Shown here piece after piece: positions 26,175-33,841 of a stretch of DNA of 56,068 nucleotides. This DNA is from Rhodothermia bacterium (GTDB lineage: Bacteria; Bacteroidota; Rhodothermia; Rhodothermales; JAAAOL01). Below the pieces are notes generated by a model that had not been told where the DNA came from, did no database searches, and saw only the letters and a list, made by a program, of their open reading frames with translations. Each line of letters starts with the position of its first letter. Positions within the stretch are counted from its first letter, which is position 1. The translations under genes were made by a program, and so were the position numbers. The DNA lies in the NCBI GenBank assembly GCA_030428385.1, contig JAUIDY010000027.1, positions 1 through 56,068 of the forward strand, written 5' to 3'.

Positions 26175-27086
26175 ATGGCTACAGCAAAATACTATTTGGG
26201 CAGAGTATTGAAGCTTGGAAACCTAACGCATGAAGGTATGATCAAGGCAATTCAGGACCCTGCCACAATTCAAAGAGGAAATTACCTATTCACATTCACT
26301 GACATCAGCTATGTCAAAGGAGTTGCTGACTACGATTTCGTTTTTGCTAAGCTGGCGAAGTTTGCTCCTGAAGGAGAAATAGAAGTTGTCGAACCAGAAA
26401 AGCATGTAGCTACAGCAGTAGATGCTCCCAATCTCCTGTATGCATCAAGTCCCTTCGTTTATATCCCAGAGTATTCAGGGATAGCATACCAGCATATTTG
26501 GAATAAACTACCAAGTGAGCAATTCGAGAAAGCCTTTGCTGGTCTCATCGAAGAGAAATATGAAGGGTTCTTTGTCGAAGCCAAGGTAGAGCCTATTGCT
26601 GACCTTCAAACATTCATTCAACGTGTTTCCACGCTTGAAGTCGTCTACAAGATGGACGCTAGGGTACATCCTCCGAATCCACTTTTTGGTGCTGCTTGGA
26701 GATCACTGCGCAGCTACATACAACGGCGGAAACTTGGAGAGATACAAATGAAGGAAGAAGCAGAAACTGACGCAGGAATCGCTACAAACCTTCCTCGAAT
26801 TGCCGACTTGGTACTGAAGCAGCCTAAAGTTGATGAAAGTGAAATACAGCGCCTACTTGAACCTTTCGAGAGCGGAATCGGGGATGCAGCAGTATTAATG
26901 GCAGCTGACGGATATGGGCGAGCCAAAGTCGAAGGAAGGAGAAATGAACAACGTATCGTTGTGCGCACCAAAGAAAACCAAATCGCCTTTGATTTTGACA
27001 GGGATCCTGATCCTGTCGAACTCGCATCTGAGGCAATAAAAATTCTAAAACGCATCAACGACGACCGTTACCTGGATCATCCATGA
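26175..27086 (+). CDS. Unknown protein, first gene of an AT-rich two-gene unit
   Basis: 303 residues, not recognised with confidence. It has no membrane helix or signal peptide. The middle reads as an alpha/beta fold (VDAPNLLYASSPFVYIPEYSG, then FFVEAKVEPIADLQTFIQRV), followed by a region where two possible beta strands flank DGYGRAKVEGRRNEQRIVV. There is faint resemblance to DUF4747-type proteins of mobile elements, from memory only. Base composition is clearly lower in GC than the genes on either side, and its start is 44 bp after the GTTAGGC element, both signs of acquisition. The stop overlaps the start of the membrane-protein gene (ATGA at 27083), so the two are made together; a soluble sensor with a membrane effector is a common defence layout (inference). 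Confidence 0.8.
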   Translation: MATAKYYLGRVLKLGNLTHEGMIKAIQDPATIQRGNYLFTFTDISYVKGVADYDFVFAKLAKFAPEGEIEVVEPEKHVATAVDAPNLLYASSPFVYIPEYSGIAYQHIWNKLPSEQFEKAFAGLIEEKYEGFFVEAKVEPIADLQTFIQRVSTLEVVYKMDARVHPPNPLFGAAWRSLRSYIQRRKLGEIQMKEEAETDAGIATNLPRIADLVLKQPKVDESEIQRLLEPFESGIGDAAVLMAADGYGRAKVEGRRNEQRIVVRTKENQIAFDFDRDPDPVELASEAIKILKRINDDRYLDHP

Positions 27087-27547
27087 AGCGATTTGCTGAC
27101 TGGCTTAGAATCATTTTCTGGTCTCCAGAATTTGCCAGCATACTTATTGTTGCAGGTGTAACCTACAAATGGCCACAGCTATTGCATCGGATTGGGAAGT
27201 ATTTCATCGTTGACGAATTAGGCATAGAGACATCCATTTTGAGCTTACCAATAATCCTAACCGTGGCCACTTACAAAATGGGACGTGATTTACTCAACCC
27301 TGAAGATAAGCGAGAGATTCTGACTGAATGGCCAGAGTATTGGCTCTTGAAAAACCGAGTACGTGCTGCTCTCGCTTTCTCGGCAGGGTCATGTGTGGGT
27401 TTTATTGTGGGATGGTTTTTGATCCAAGAAGGCGAGGTGGAAATTGGAGCAGCCACCAGTATGGCCTCCATATTGGTGGGAGCGTTTTCTTTGGTTACAG
27501 TTGCTATGGCAAAAATTGATGGAAGAGATGTGCTTGACGGAATGTGA
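27083..27547 (+). CDS. Small polytopic membrane protein, second gene of the AT-rich unit
   Basis: 154 residues with about four hydrophobic segments: FASILIVAGVTYKW, ILSLPIILTVATY, ALAFSAGSCVGFIVGWFLI and AATSMASILVGAFSLVTVAMA, with a charged loop DLLNPEDKREILTEWPEYW between the second and third. No known family recognised. Translationally coupled to the upstream gene through an ATGA overlap and sharing its low GC. A membrane partner of this size next to a soluble protein could act as a pore-forming or depolarising effector, but there is no direct evidence. GCATAAC at 27555-27561, just after the stop, may be the decayed first box of the cassette's own recombination site. Confidence 0.75.
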   Translation: MKRFADWLRIIFWSPEFASILIVAGVTYKWPQLLHRIGKYFIVDELGIETSILSLPIILTVATYKMGRDLLNPEDKREILTEWPEYWLLKNRVRAALAFSAGSCVGFIVGWFLIQEGEVEIGAATSMASILVGAFSLVTVAMAKIDGRDVLDGM

Positions 27548-27633
27548 GGATGGTGCATAACAACCGGTCTCACACATCGATCAACCACACTTACCCCATC
27601 ACCCCCAATCTCAACCCCTCACACACCCAACTA

Positions 27634-27705
27634 CCCACTTTCAATCGCGGCTTCGTCCAGCACAAACCGGGGCGTGGCGTGCTTATGAGCGCGTAACTGC
27701 GCGAA
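27634..27705 (-). pseudogene. Remnant of a polysaccharide-deacetylase C-terminus
   Basis: Read on the minus strand this stretch encodes HATPRFVLDEAAIESG, nearly the same as the ATPRFVLDAAGIESE tail of the deacetylase at 28417-29373. The rest of that gene is missing here. It is a tail from a second copy or paralogue, left at the edge of the toxin-antitoxin insertion. Confidence 0.6.
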
Positions 27706-27799
27706 TGGCCAACACATGGGGCGCAATTCAATCGTAGGGCAGCGCAAGGCAAACCGCACCTCTCAAAGCCTCAGGAACCCTTGCGCAAAAACATCATTC

Positions 27800-27818
27800 T
27801 GTACAGCAACCCTGTACT
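27800..27818 (+). promoter_or_regulatory. Probable YefM operator
   Basis: TGTACA at 27800-27805 and TGTACT at 27813-27818 lie 13 bp apart, just upstream of the antitoxin start. YefM of E. coli is known to bind paired TGTACA hexamers at its own promoter, with about 12 bp between centres, so this fits autoregulation of the module. Confidence 0.5.
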
Positions 27819-27831
27819 ACACGGAATGAGC

Positions 27832-28116
27832 ATGGCAATCGACGTAACCTACACCCAAGCCCGCGCCAACCTCGCCAAACTTTGGGATGAGGCCCTCAGT
27901 AACCGCGAGCCGATCATTATTCACCGGCGCGGCAAAGAAGACATGGCGATGATTCCCGCCGATGAACTCGCAGGACTTATGGAGACAGCCCACCTGTTAC
28001 GCTCTCCCCGCAACGCCGAGCGCCTACTCGTGGCCCTTGCACGTTCCAGACAAGGAGAAGGCCAACCTCAAAGCCTCGATGACTTAAAAGAGAGCATAGG
28101 CTTTGGCGAAAAGTAA
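27832..28116 (+). CDS. yefM: YefM/Phd family antitoxin
   Basis: 94 residues from MAIDVTYTQARANLAKLWDE at 27832, which has a GGA box six bases upstream; ATG at 27826 is an alternative. The N-terminal dimerisation and DNA-binding domain is typical of the family (TYTQARANL, IIIHRRGKEDMAMIPADEL), and the C-terminal part (LLRSPRNAERLLVALARS) would wrap the toxin. It should neutralise the YoeB-like toxin encoded next and repress the pair through the TGTACA hexamers upstream. Overlaps the toxin gene by 14 bp. The module sits between accessory genes with a deacetylase-tail remnant on its upstream side. Confidence 0.92.
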   Translation: MAIDVTYTQARANLAKLWDEALSNREPIIIHRRGKEDMAMIPADELAGLMETAHLLRSPRNAERLLVALARSRQGEGQPQSLDDLKESIGFGEK

Positions 28117-28387
28117 AAAGTCAAAACCTGAATGGAAGGCCGTTTTTCAGCCGGAGTTCCGAGAGGACCTGCGCTATTGGGTCAAGGTAGACCGGAAGGT
28201 GGCTTTGCGCGCGTTCGACATAATAGAAGCAATCCTGCGAGACCCGTTCAAGGGCATCGGTAAACCAGAGCCTTTGAAATACCTTGGGGCAGGGGTGTGG
28301 TCACGAAGGCTGACACAAGAGCATCGGGTCGTGTATGTAGTCAAGCAAAGACGGATTGATTTTCTTCAGGCGCGATACCACTACTGA
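28103..28387 (+). CDS. yoeB: YoeB-like ribosome-dependent mRNA interferase toxin
   Basis: 94 residues from a TTG codon at 28103. Similarity to E. coli YoeB covers the whole length: GKPEPLKYLGAGVWSRRL followed by TQEHRVVYVV and the terminal RYHY, whose His and Tyr are catalytic in YoeB. The family cuts mRNA on the ribosome during starvation and is held inactive by YefM. An N-terminal lysine-rich extension of about 12 residues (AKSKKSKPEWK) precedes the usual start. Gene order antitoxin then toxin with a 14-bp overlap is standard. Toxin appears intact. Confidence 0.93.
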   Translation: MAKSKKSKPEWKAVFQPEFREDLRYWVKVDRKVALRAFDIIEAILRDPFKGIGKPEPLKYLGAGVWSRRLTQEHRVVYVVKQRRIDFLQARYHY

Positions 28388-28416
28388 GGCCAACGCTTCA
28401 CCTGTACTTCAACTCG

Positions 28417-29373
28417 TCACTCACTTTCAATCCCGGCGGCGTCCAGCACAAAGCGGGGCGTGGCGGGTTCGTCTGCGAAGAAGTCGCCGCGGCGTCCGGC
28501 AGTAAGCGCCCAGCGGTGGAGCCAGGAGATGCCAGCCGGTCCGGCATAGGTGTCCGGCATCGCATAGGCCGGATCGGTGAGGGCGTCTTCGAGGGTGATG
28601 AACCGGTAGCCTCGCTTGCGCATCATCGCCACGAGTGCATCGAAAGTATCGGCGTTGAGGCGGTTGGCGTGGAGAAGCAGCGTGTGTTTCATCGTGCGCC
28701 CCAGGAAGTCCTGCTCCTGCTGCTCAAAATAGGCGAATTTGGCGTCCATGTACGGAATGTATGCCTCGGCGATGCGCGCCATCTGGGCGGTGTCGCCGCG
28801 CTGGGCGGCGCGTTCGTAGGCGCTGGCAAAGATCCACTCGGAGTTGTCGATGGACACCGGCGCAACTTCGTAGCCATGCGCCCCGAGGAAGGCATGCAGG
28901 CTGTCGCGCTTGCCCAGCGTCTCGCCGGTGCGCAGGTACGGATGGCGGAAGTAGCGCACGGTCTGCCCAGCGTCTTCCATGAGTTGCCGCGTCACCTGTT
29001 CGCCGCGCAGGATGCCTTGCTGATACGTCGCGAGCGGCGTCCGGTGTAGGTTGGCGTGGGCATACTGGTGGTTGCCCAGTTCCAGCCCCGCGTCGATCCA
29101 CTGCTGCAACAGCGCCACGCGCTCCGGTACCAACTCGCCGTCGGCGTACAACTTGCCCTCGTTCACAAACCCGATGGCGGGCACCTCGTGGCGCACCACC
29201 GCCGCCACCAGCTTTTCCGTGATCCACCCGTGCGCCTCGGGTGCGCCGTTGACGGGCAAGTCGTCAATCGTAATCGCCACCTGCCGATCGATGGGCGTCG
29301 TGGTGGCGGTCTGTGCGTGTACGGTCGTCACCGCCACCAGGCAAGCAAACAGCAGGATACAAAGGTTGGTCAT
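28417..29373 (-). CDS. Exported polysaccharide deacetylase (NodB-like)
   Basis: 318 residues from MTNLCILLFACLVAV at 29373, with a signal peptide ending near VHAQT; a longer frame to 29496 has no export signal. NodB features: AITIDDLPVNG with the catalytic/metal Asp pair, GNHQYAHANLH with the metal-binding His pair, the YFRHPYLRTGET segment, and LLLHANRLNAD with the late His. The family removes acetyl groups from chitin, peptidoglycan or other N-acetylated glycans outside the cytoplasm. The upstream region carries a strong palindrome shared with the Xaa-Pro peptidase gene at 47835. Its last codons are duplicated at 27634-27705. Confidence 0.93.
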   Translation of the reverse strand: MTNLCILLFACLVAVTTVHAQTATTTPIDRQVAITIDDLPVNGAPEAHGWITEKLVAAVVRHEVPAIGFVNEGKLYADGELVPERVALLQQWIDAGLELGNHQYAHANLHRTPLATYQQGILRGEQVTRQLMEDAGQTVRYFRHPYLRTGETLGKRDSLHAFLGAHGYEVAPVSIDNSEWIFASAYERAAQRGDTAQMARIAEAYIPYMDAKFAYFEQQEQDFLGRTMKHTLLLHANRLNADTFDALVAMMRKRGYRFITLEDALTDPAYAMPDTYAGPAGISWLHRWALTAGRRGDFFADEPATPRFVLDAAGIESE

Positions 29374-29424
29374 GTTTTTCAGGTCTATCAATTTGGCAAG
29401 GCTTTTCGATTCGTGCTGCGGCGC

Positions 29425-29453
29425 TTCCGGGCACGACGCGCCACGGCGCGTCG
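29425..29453. repeat. Palindromic repeat element, copy 1
   Basis: TTCCGGGCACGACGCGCC begins a stretch with 9-bp palindromic arms (CGACGCGCC / GGCGCGTCG, 29434-29453). A 26-bp part recurs at 47865-47890 with one difference. Both copies lie 30-55 bp upstream of minus-strand genes, and a shared TTGATAGACC stands between element and start. Confidence 0.6.
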
Positions 29454-29573
29454 CCACAGGTGCCACGGCACATCGCAACAGATACATCATCAACAAACAA
29501 ATACCCCCATTCCCTACTCACTATTCCCTATTTTCAACAACCCTCTCTTCCCCAAAACCCCTTCCCCCTTCCC

Positions 29574-31685
29574 TCAAAACCCCTGCTGGGCGGTAAGATA
29601 CGTATACCGCTCCTCCGAGCGCCCCGTTTTTATCCGCAGCGTCTCGTTGTTTTGCAGCGTGGGATCGCGCTTGGGTGGGTTTTCAGGGTCTTCGATGATC
29701 GGCAGGCCGCTAATGAACATGTCCTCGTTGAGTTCGCCAATGGGGAGTTTGACGAAGTAGCTTTTCGGCGCGGCGACGAAGCGCATGCCCTCCACGCGGC
29801 GGCTCTCGGGCAGGTACGGCACCAGCCAGCGGTTCGCCCACGCGGTGGGGAGCGGGTACCATGAGGGCTGGCGGCGCGTCACGCCGCTGCGCTGCACGCG
29901 CTGGTGGTTGATGCCACTGCCCGCAGCAAAACGCGGCTTGCGAATGATGCCAATGAGGTACCACAGCAGCACCAGCAACACCAACGCACATACCAAAAGC
30001 AGGCCCCACTTCGCCCAGAACCCGATGTCGTGGATGGTGAACGAGAGCGTCTGGCGGGCCGGTGTTTCGCGGGCATCTTTCGTGCGCGCTTCCACCGTTA
30101 CCTCGAAGGTGCCCGTCGGCGTGAGTTGCCACAGCGGGCGGCTCCGGCGGGGCTTGAGCGTCCAGCCGGTTGCATCGCGTTCCACGTTTAGGTTGAGGCC
30201 ATCGTCGTCCACCACGTCCAGCGACCACTGCTCAAAATCGTGCGGCATGACGGGTTGTCCATCGGCGGTGGGCGTAAGCGTGAGCGGAGCGGTATCAGGG
30301 ACCTTGTCGAGGTCGGCTTCCCACGACGGCGGGGTGCTCAGATCGAGCGCACGCGGCGGGGCGCAGAAGACGCCCCGCACGGTGTAGACGCTCGACAGGT
30401 AGTTGAAATAACCGGGATACACAGCAGACACCGACGCCGTCGTGGCGCTGTCGGGCACGGCGAGCAGCCGCTCGAAGCGCGTGCGCGAGGGATGCAGTGT
30501 CATCGCCTGCTCCTGGGCGCTGAGGCGCAGCCGCACGTCGAGGTCGTTGGGACGCTGGATCTGCTGCGTCAGCGTGTCGCCTTCGGGGCTGATCAGGGCG
30601 GCTTCGATGCGAAATGAACTGCCCCGGCACGGCTCCACCAACCCGCCCTGCACGGCAATCGGAATCCCTTCAGCATCCACAAAGCGCACGGCGAGGCGGG
30701 CGGCGACTTCGGGCAGCACGTCCAGTTCGTTCGTCGCGACGTTGCGGTCCAGCCGCACGTCGATGGTACCGGCGGGGATGGTGCGCCCTTCGGCGGTGCG
30801 CGACAGGTGGGTGAGGCGTCCGTACAGATCCAGAATGCTCGGCTCCGGGAAGGCGGCGTCCAGCACACTCGGCGCACGCAGCCCTTGTCCGTCTACCGAC
30901 GCCGACGTAAACCCGACCAGCGGCTCTGGCTGCGGGTCTTGCTGCAACAGCGTCAGCCGACGCAGCGGCAATTCGGTTTCCACCCGCACGCGGTCGCCCT
31001 GCACGACGATGCGCGGTCCCTGCCCAAACGTGCGCGCCGTGATGTCGGCGGCGATGCGCTGCATCTGGGCGATGATGTCTTGCGGCCCCAGGGCGCGGTA
31101 GATGCTGGCCTGCGCCTCCTCGCGCCACACCGCCACGGCAGGCTGATCGGCAAAGCCCTGCACCTCCGCGTCGTTCTCGCCGATGAGCAGGAACAGGACG
31201 CGCGCGCCCGTGCGCTCCATAAACGTCCGCACGCGGGGCTGGATAAAATCGACGGGCGGGGCGTCGTTGAACTCGCCGTCGGTGATGATGAGCATCCAGT
31301 TGTCGGTGCCCCCGCTGGCTTCCAGCGCCTGCATCGCCGTGGCGACGGAGCCGTACGGCGTCGGCGAGCCGTCGACGGGCATCGGAAGCTGCCGCATCGA
31401 GTCGATGGCGGCGGCCTGCTGCGCCAGCATCATCGCTTCCGCCTGCGCCGCCGTGCTCATCTGCACCACAAAAAGCTGGTCTTCTTCGGACAGCATCCCC
31501 GTGAGCATCTGGAGGGCATAGTTGGCATACACCCACCGCCGCCCGACGGCCTCGTTGCCACTCAGCATACTGCCCGAGTCGTCATACACCACCGCCACGG
31601 TCCGGTGCTGCGCCGATGCCGGGAGCGCGGCGTACAGCCCACCCAGGAGCAGCAGCCAGGCATAAAAAAACGAGCGGGGTGACAT
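29574..31685 (-). CDS. Exported von Willebrand factor A domain protein with one membrane anchor
   Basis: About 703 residues. ATG at 31685 (MSPRSFFYAWLLLLGG) is preferred because it lies exactly 12 bp after the duplicated leader element, as does the start of the neighbouring lipoprotein gene. A signal peptide is followed by a vWA domain at ~30-210 with the metal-ion site DDSGSM and a second Asp/Thr site near ITDGEFND. A long beta-rich region with probable Ig-like modules follows, then one membrane helix near residue 570 (WGLLLVCALVLLVLLWYLIG) and a ~110-residue tail. If the signal peptide is used, the vWA part faces the periplasm. vWA domains bind protein partners through the metal site; the partner is unknown. 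Confidence 0.85.
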   Translation of the reverse strand: MSPRSFFYAWLLLLGGLYAALPASAQHRTVAVVYDDSGSMLSGNEAVGRRWVYANYALQMLTGMLSEEDQLFVVQMSTAAQAEAMMLAQQAAAIDSMRQLPMPVDGSPTPYGSVATAMQALEASGGTDNWMLIITDGEFNDAPPVDFIQPRVRTFMERTGARVLFLLIGENDAEVQGFADQPAVAVWREEAQASIYRALGPQDIIAQMQRIAADITARTFGQGPRIVVQGDRVRVETELPLRRLTLLQQDPQPEPLVGFTSASVDGQGLRAPSVLDAAFPEPSILDLYGRLTHLSRTAEGRTIPAGTIDVRLDRNVATNELDVLPEVAARLAVRFVDAEGIPIAVQGGLVEPCRGSSFRIEAALISPEGDTLTQQIQRPNDLDVRLRLSAQEQAMTLHPSRTRFERLLAVPDSATTASVSAVYPGYFNYLSSVYTVRGVFCAPPRALDLSTPPSWEADLDKVPDTAPLTLTPTADGQPVMPHDFEQWSLDVVDDDGLNLNVERDATGWTLKPRRSRPLWQLTPTGTFEVTVEARTKDARETPARQTLSFTIHDIGFWAKWGLLLVCALVLLVLLWYLIGIIRKPRFAAGSGINHQRVQRSGVTRRQPSWYPLPTAWANRWLVPYLPESRRVEGMRFVAAPKSYFVKLPIGELNEDMFISGLPIIEDPENPPKRDPTLQNNETLRIKTGRSEERYTYLTAQQGF

Positions 31686-31697
31686 GGGCACAGGATC

Positions 31698-31747
31698 GGT
31701 TGCGGTTCGCCGTTGAATATCGGAGGCGCAACGGATTTTAGCGAATG
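31698..31747 (-). promoter_or_regulatory. 50-bp promoter/leader element, copy 1
   Basis: Matches 32403-32452 at 48 of 50 bases. On the minus strand it contains CCGTTG and CAACGG arms 13 bases apart and a CGCTAAAATCC box, and ends 12 bp before the ATG of the vWA gene. The identical spacing in both copies suggests a functional promoter and leader. Confidence 0.55.
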
Positions 31748-31826
31748 GCAGAGCGGATTTGTGTCGAGATCATCGCTGCGGCATGTTCATCATGAAGAAA
31801 CAGGACTGCCACGGGGAATACCCGTT

Positions 31827-32390
31827 TTAATCCGCTAACCTCGCAAACTCATACACGAGGCCAGGGCCTCCGCCTCCTGCCCCAACGGGCATCACGATAA
31901 AAAACATCACGCCGGATGTAGAACGATACACACTCAGGTTGCCCTCCCCCGTCACTCCCACGGCAAACCCGTCTTTCACGAAGAACCAGAAAACAACGGA
32001 CTTCGTCGTGCTAAAGGCTGTTCGGGTTTTAAGTTCAAGTATGGTGTCGCGGTCTTGCACAGGATAGGAACGGGTATCAACAACCAGCCCATCCACTTCG
32101 CGCGCGAGGTGCAGCCGATCCTCGACCACGTTGAGCAAGATGACATCGTTGGAGCCTGAGTATTCCTTTGTCAAAAGCGTCCACAGCCATTCGGTGTCGG
32201 GCACCGACTCTTCATCGAGATAGCCCTCCGGAAGGGTATTGATGTTTTTGTACCGCCCCTCGACCAGCTTTACCGGATGTAGCGTGTCGCCCCATTGACG
32301 CAGGTACTTGGCATGGTGTGGTGAACACGCCGCGCACAGAAACAAGCTGGCAAGAATCAGCCATCGGGGGAACACCAAGCGTGTCGACAT
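31827..32390 (-). CDS. Putative lipoprotein of unknown function
   Basis: 187 residues from MSTRLVFPRWLILASLFLCAAC at 32390. The signal peptide ends in a lipobox (LCAAC), so the mature protein is probably lipid-anchored. The remaining ~165 residues are predicted mixed alpha/beta with a glycine-rich patch near the C-terminus (PVGAGGGGPG); no family recognised. It shares a near-identical 50-bp leader with the vWA gene downstream on the same strand, so the two are likely co-regulated. Confidence 0.75.
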   Translation of the reverse strand: MSTRLVFPRWLILASLFLCAACSPHHAKYLRQWGDTLHPVKLVEGRYKNINTLPEGYLDEESVPDTEWLWTLLTKEYSGSNDVILLNVVEDRLHLAREVDGLVVDTRSYPVQDRDTILELKTRTAFSTTKSVVFWFFVKDGFAVGVTGEGNLSVYRSTSGVMFFIVMPVGAGGGGPGLVYEFARLAD

Positions 32391-32402
32391 GAGCAAGAAA
32401 TA

Positions 32403-32452
32403 GGTTGTGGTTCGCCGTTGAATATCGGAGGCACAACGGATTTTAGCGAATG
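32403..32452 (-). promoter_or_regulatory. 50-bp promoter/leader element, copy 2
   Basis: Second copy of the element at 31698-31747, 12 bp before the lipoprotein start. The CCGTTG/CAACGG arms are conserved between the copies, which favours a protein-binding site or leader hairpin over chance. Confidence 0.55.
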
Positions 32453-32502
32453 ACGGCGTGAAATTGTGATCGTATGGCCAATTTCGTGCTTCGCGCGTGC
32501 CG

Positions 32503-32532
32503 TTGACTTACGTTTGGTCGGTGCGTATGCTG
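32503..32532 (+). repeat. 30-bp direct repeat, copy 1
   Basis: Identical over all 30 bases to 36889-36918, same orientation. It can be read as a sigma-70-like promoter: TTGACT, a 17-base spacer, TATGCT. The two copies bracket the second cassette and the GH9 gene. Confidence 0.6.
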
Positions 32533-32686
32533 CAGTGTCGCATGCCGTGTGAACCTGTTTGAGCAGTTTGGGGACCTGAGATACGGAAGGCAAAACTTGT
32601 GGGACTTAGTCGTCACAATGACGTGTTTTCGCGACCCATTTTTTGCTTAACCTGATTAAAGAAACCACTTACACGATGTCGGCACC

Positions 32687-32750
32687 GCGTGTTATGCGTC
32701 ACCCTGACGGTTTTTAACACATCAGGTTGCTAGATAAGCATAGGTTAGGC
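32687..32750 (+). repeat. 64-bp cassette-border element, copy 2
   Basis: Gap-free 52/64 match to 26067-26130, ending in the GTTAGGC core at 32744-32750. It is 20 bp upstream of the cassette gene. Short complementary arms (CCTGA / TCAGG at 32703-32725) are replaced by different pairing bases (TGAC / GTCA) in copy 1. The rest of the 380-bp gap from 32391 holds the two repeat elements listed separately. Confidence 0.6.
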
Positions 32751-32770
32751 GTACAAATTGGACTTGGAAG

Positions 32771-33832
32771 ATGTCAAAACCGAGAGCTTTTGTTCTTATG
32801 CCATTTGATGCCAGTTTCGATGAGATCTACAATCTCTTCATTGCAGATGCACTTGTCGAAGCTGGATATGAAGTATTCCGAGCAGACGATATTCAGAACC
32901 AGAGAAGCATCTTAAAAGATATAATAGAACCAATTTTCACTTTTGATCTAGTAGTTGCTGATCTGACTACCAATAACCCAAATGTCTTTTATGAGCTCGG
33001 GATTGCCCATGCACTCGGAAAGAAAGTGGTCCTTCTGACTCAAGACGTAAATGATCTCCCCTTCGATCTACGTTCATATAGAGTGGTAGCCTATAGTACA
33101 CATTTTGCGCTGATGAGGCAGGCTAAGGATGAGTTGACACAATTAGCAATTGGTGCAAAAGACAACTCTATTCTTTTTGGAAGTCCCGTATCCGATTATC
33201 TGAGCTTATCTGGGAAGACACCTCTTTTTCCCACGAGAATACACGAAGTATCTTTGTCAGATTCTGAGGAAAAAGGTTTTCTTGATTACTTGGCAGACTT
33301 TGAGGAAGCAACAGCAGAGATGACAGAAATCGTTGCAGGAATCGCGACTAATCTCAGTGATATCAATAAGAAGACTCGTAAAACATCTTCAGATATCGAA
33401 AGTGCCAAGGCTAATCCTTCGTCAGGGACATTGACTCATATTCGTCGACTTGCTCGTAAACTTGCCAAAGATTTAGATGTCTTCAACATCAAGCTCAACA
33501 AAGCAAATATCAGTTATCAGGGCACTCTCTCAAGAATCGAAGATGGTCTTGAGTTTATGATAACCCATCATGAATCTGTGACTGATAAGGATCAAGATGA
33601 TCTGCGGGCTTTCTTGAATACTCTATCCAATGCTGAGATTACTATGCAAGAAGCAAGAGATACCTTTTCAGACCTAGGTGGAACAATTGTTGGTATTGAA
33701 GGAACCGAAAGATTCTTGACACGCTCTGCACGTGAAGGTCGAGATCAAATTAGACAGCTCGTAGATAACATTGATCAAACTCTGGCAATATTCGAGCGCG
33801 CTAGACTGATGGGAAGAGGTAAAATTGAATAG
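32771..33832 (+). CDS. TIR/nucleoside-deoxyribosyltransferase-like protein with C-terminal helical region, cassette gene
   Basis: 353 residues, clearly lower GC than flanking genes. Residues ~1-125 form a Rossmann-like domain: RAFVLMPFDASFDEIYN, then FRADDIQ, VVADLTTNNPNVFYELGIAH and KKVVLLTQDVNDLPFDLR. This pattern, with Glu in FYELG, is shared by the TIR and nucleoside 2-deoxyribosyltransferase-like fold seen in many bacterial defence proteins that split NAD or nucleosides. Residues ~165-350 are mainly helical and heptad-like, probably a coiled coil for oligomerisation or sensing. The gene lies between a GTTAGGC core and an attC-like site, as expected for an integron cassette. A role in phage defence is inference; catalytic activity cannot be proved from the sequence. 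Confidence 0.8.
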   Translation: MSKPRAFVLMPFDASFDEIYNLFIADALVEAGYEVFRADDIQNQRSILKDIIEPIFTFDLVVADLTTNNPNVFYELGIAHALGKKVVLLTQDVNDLPFDLRSYRVVAYSTHFALMRQAKDELTQLAIGAKDNSILFGSPVSDYLSLSGKTPLFPTRIHEVSLSDSEEKGFLDYLADFEEATAEMTEIVAGIATNLSDINKKTRKTSSDIESAKANPSSGTLTHIRRLARKLAKDLDVFNIKLNKANISYQGTLSRIEDGLEFMITHHESVTDKDQDDLRAFLNTLSNAEITMQEARDTFSDLGGTIVGIEGTERFLTRSAREGRDQIRQLVDNIDQTLAIFERARLMGRGKIE

Positions 33833-33841
33833 AGTGGGTAC

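Noticed and set aside
27555-27780. A complete attC site after the first AT-rich unit
   Set aside because: GCATAAC is present but I found no matching inner arms or second core, so at most a decayed site.
29056-31682. Long plus-strand frames opposite the deacetylase and vWA genes
   Set aside because: Shadows of high-GC third-position bias in the real minus-strand genes; no domain seen.
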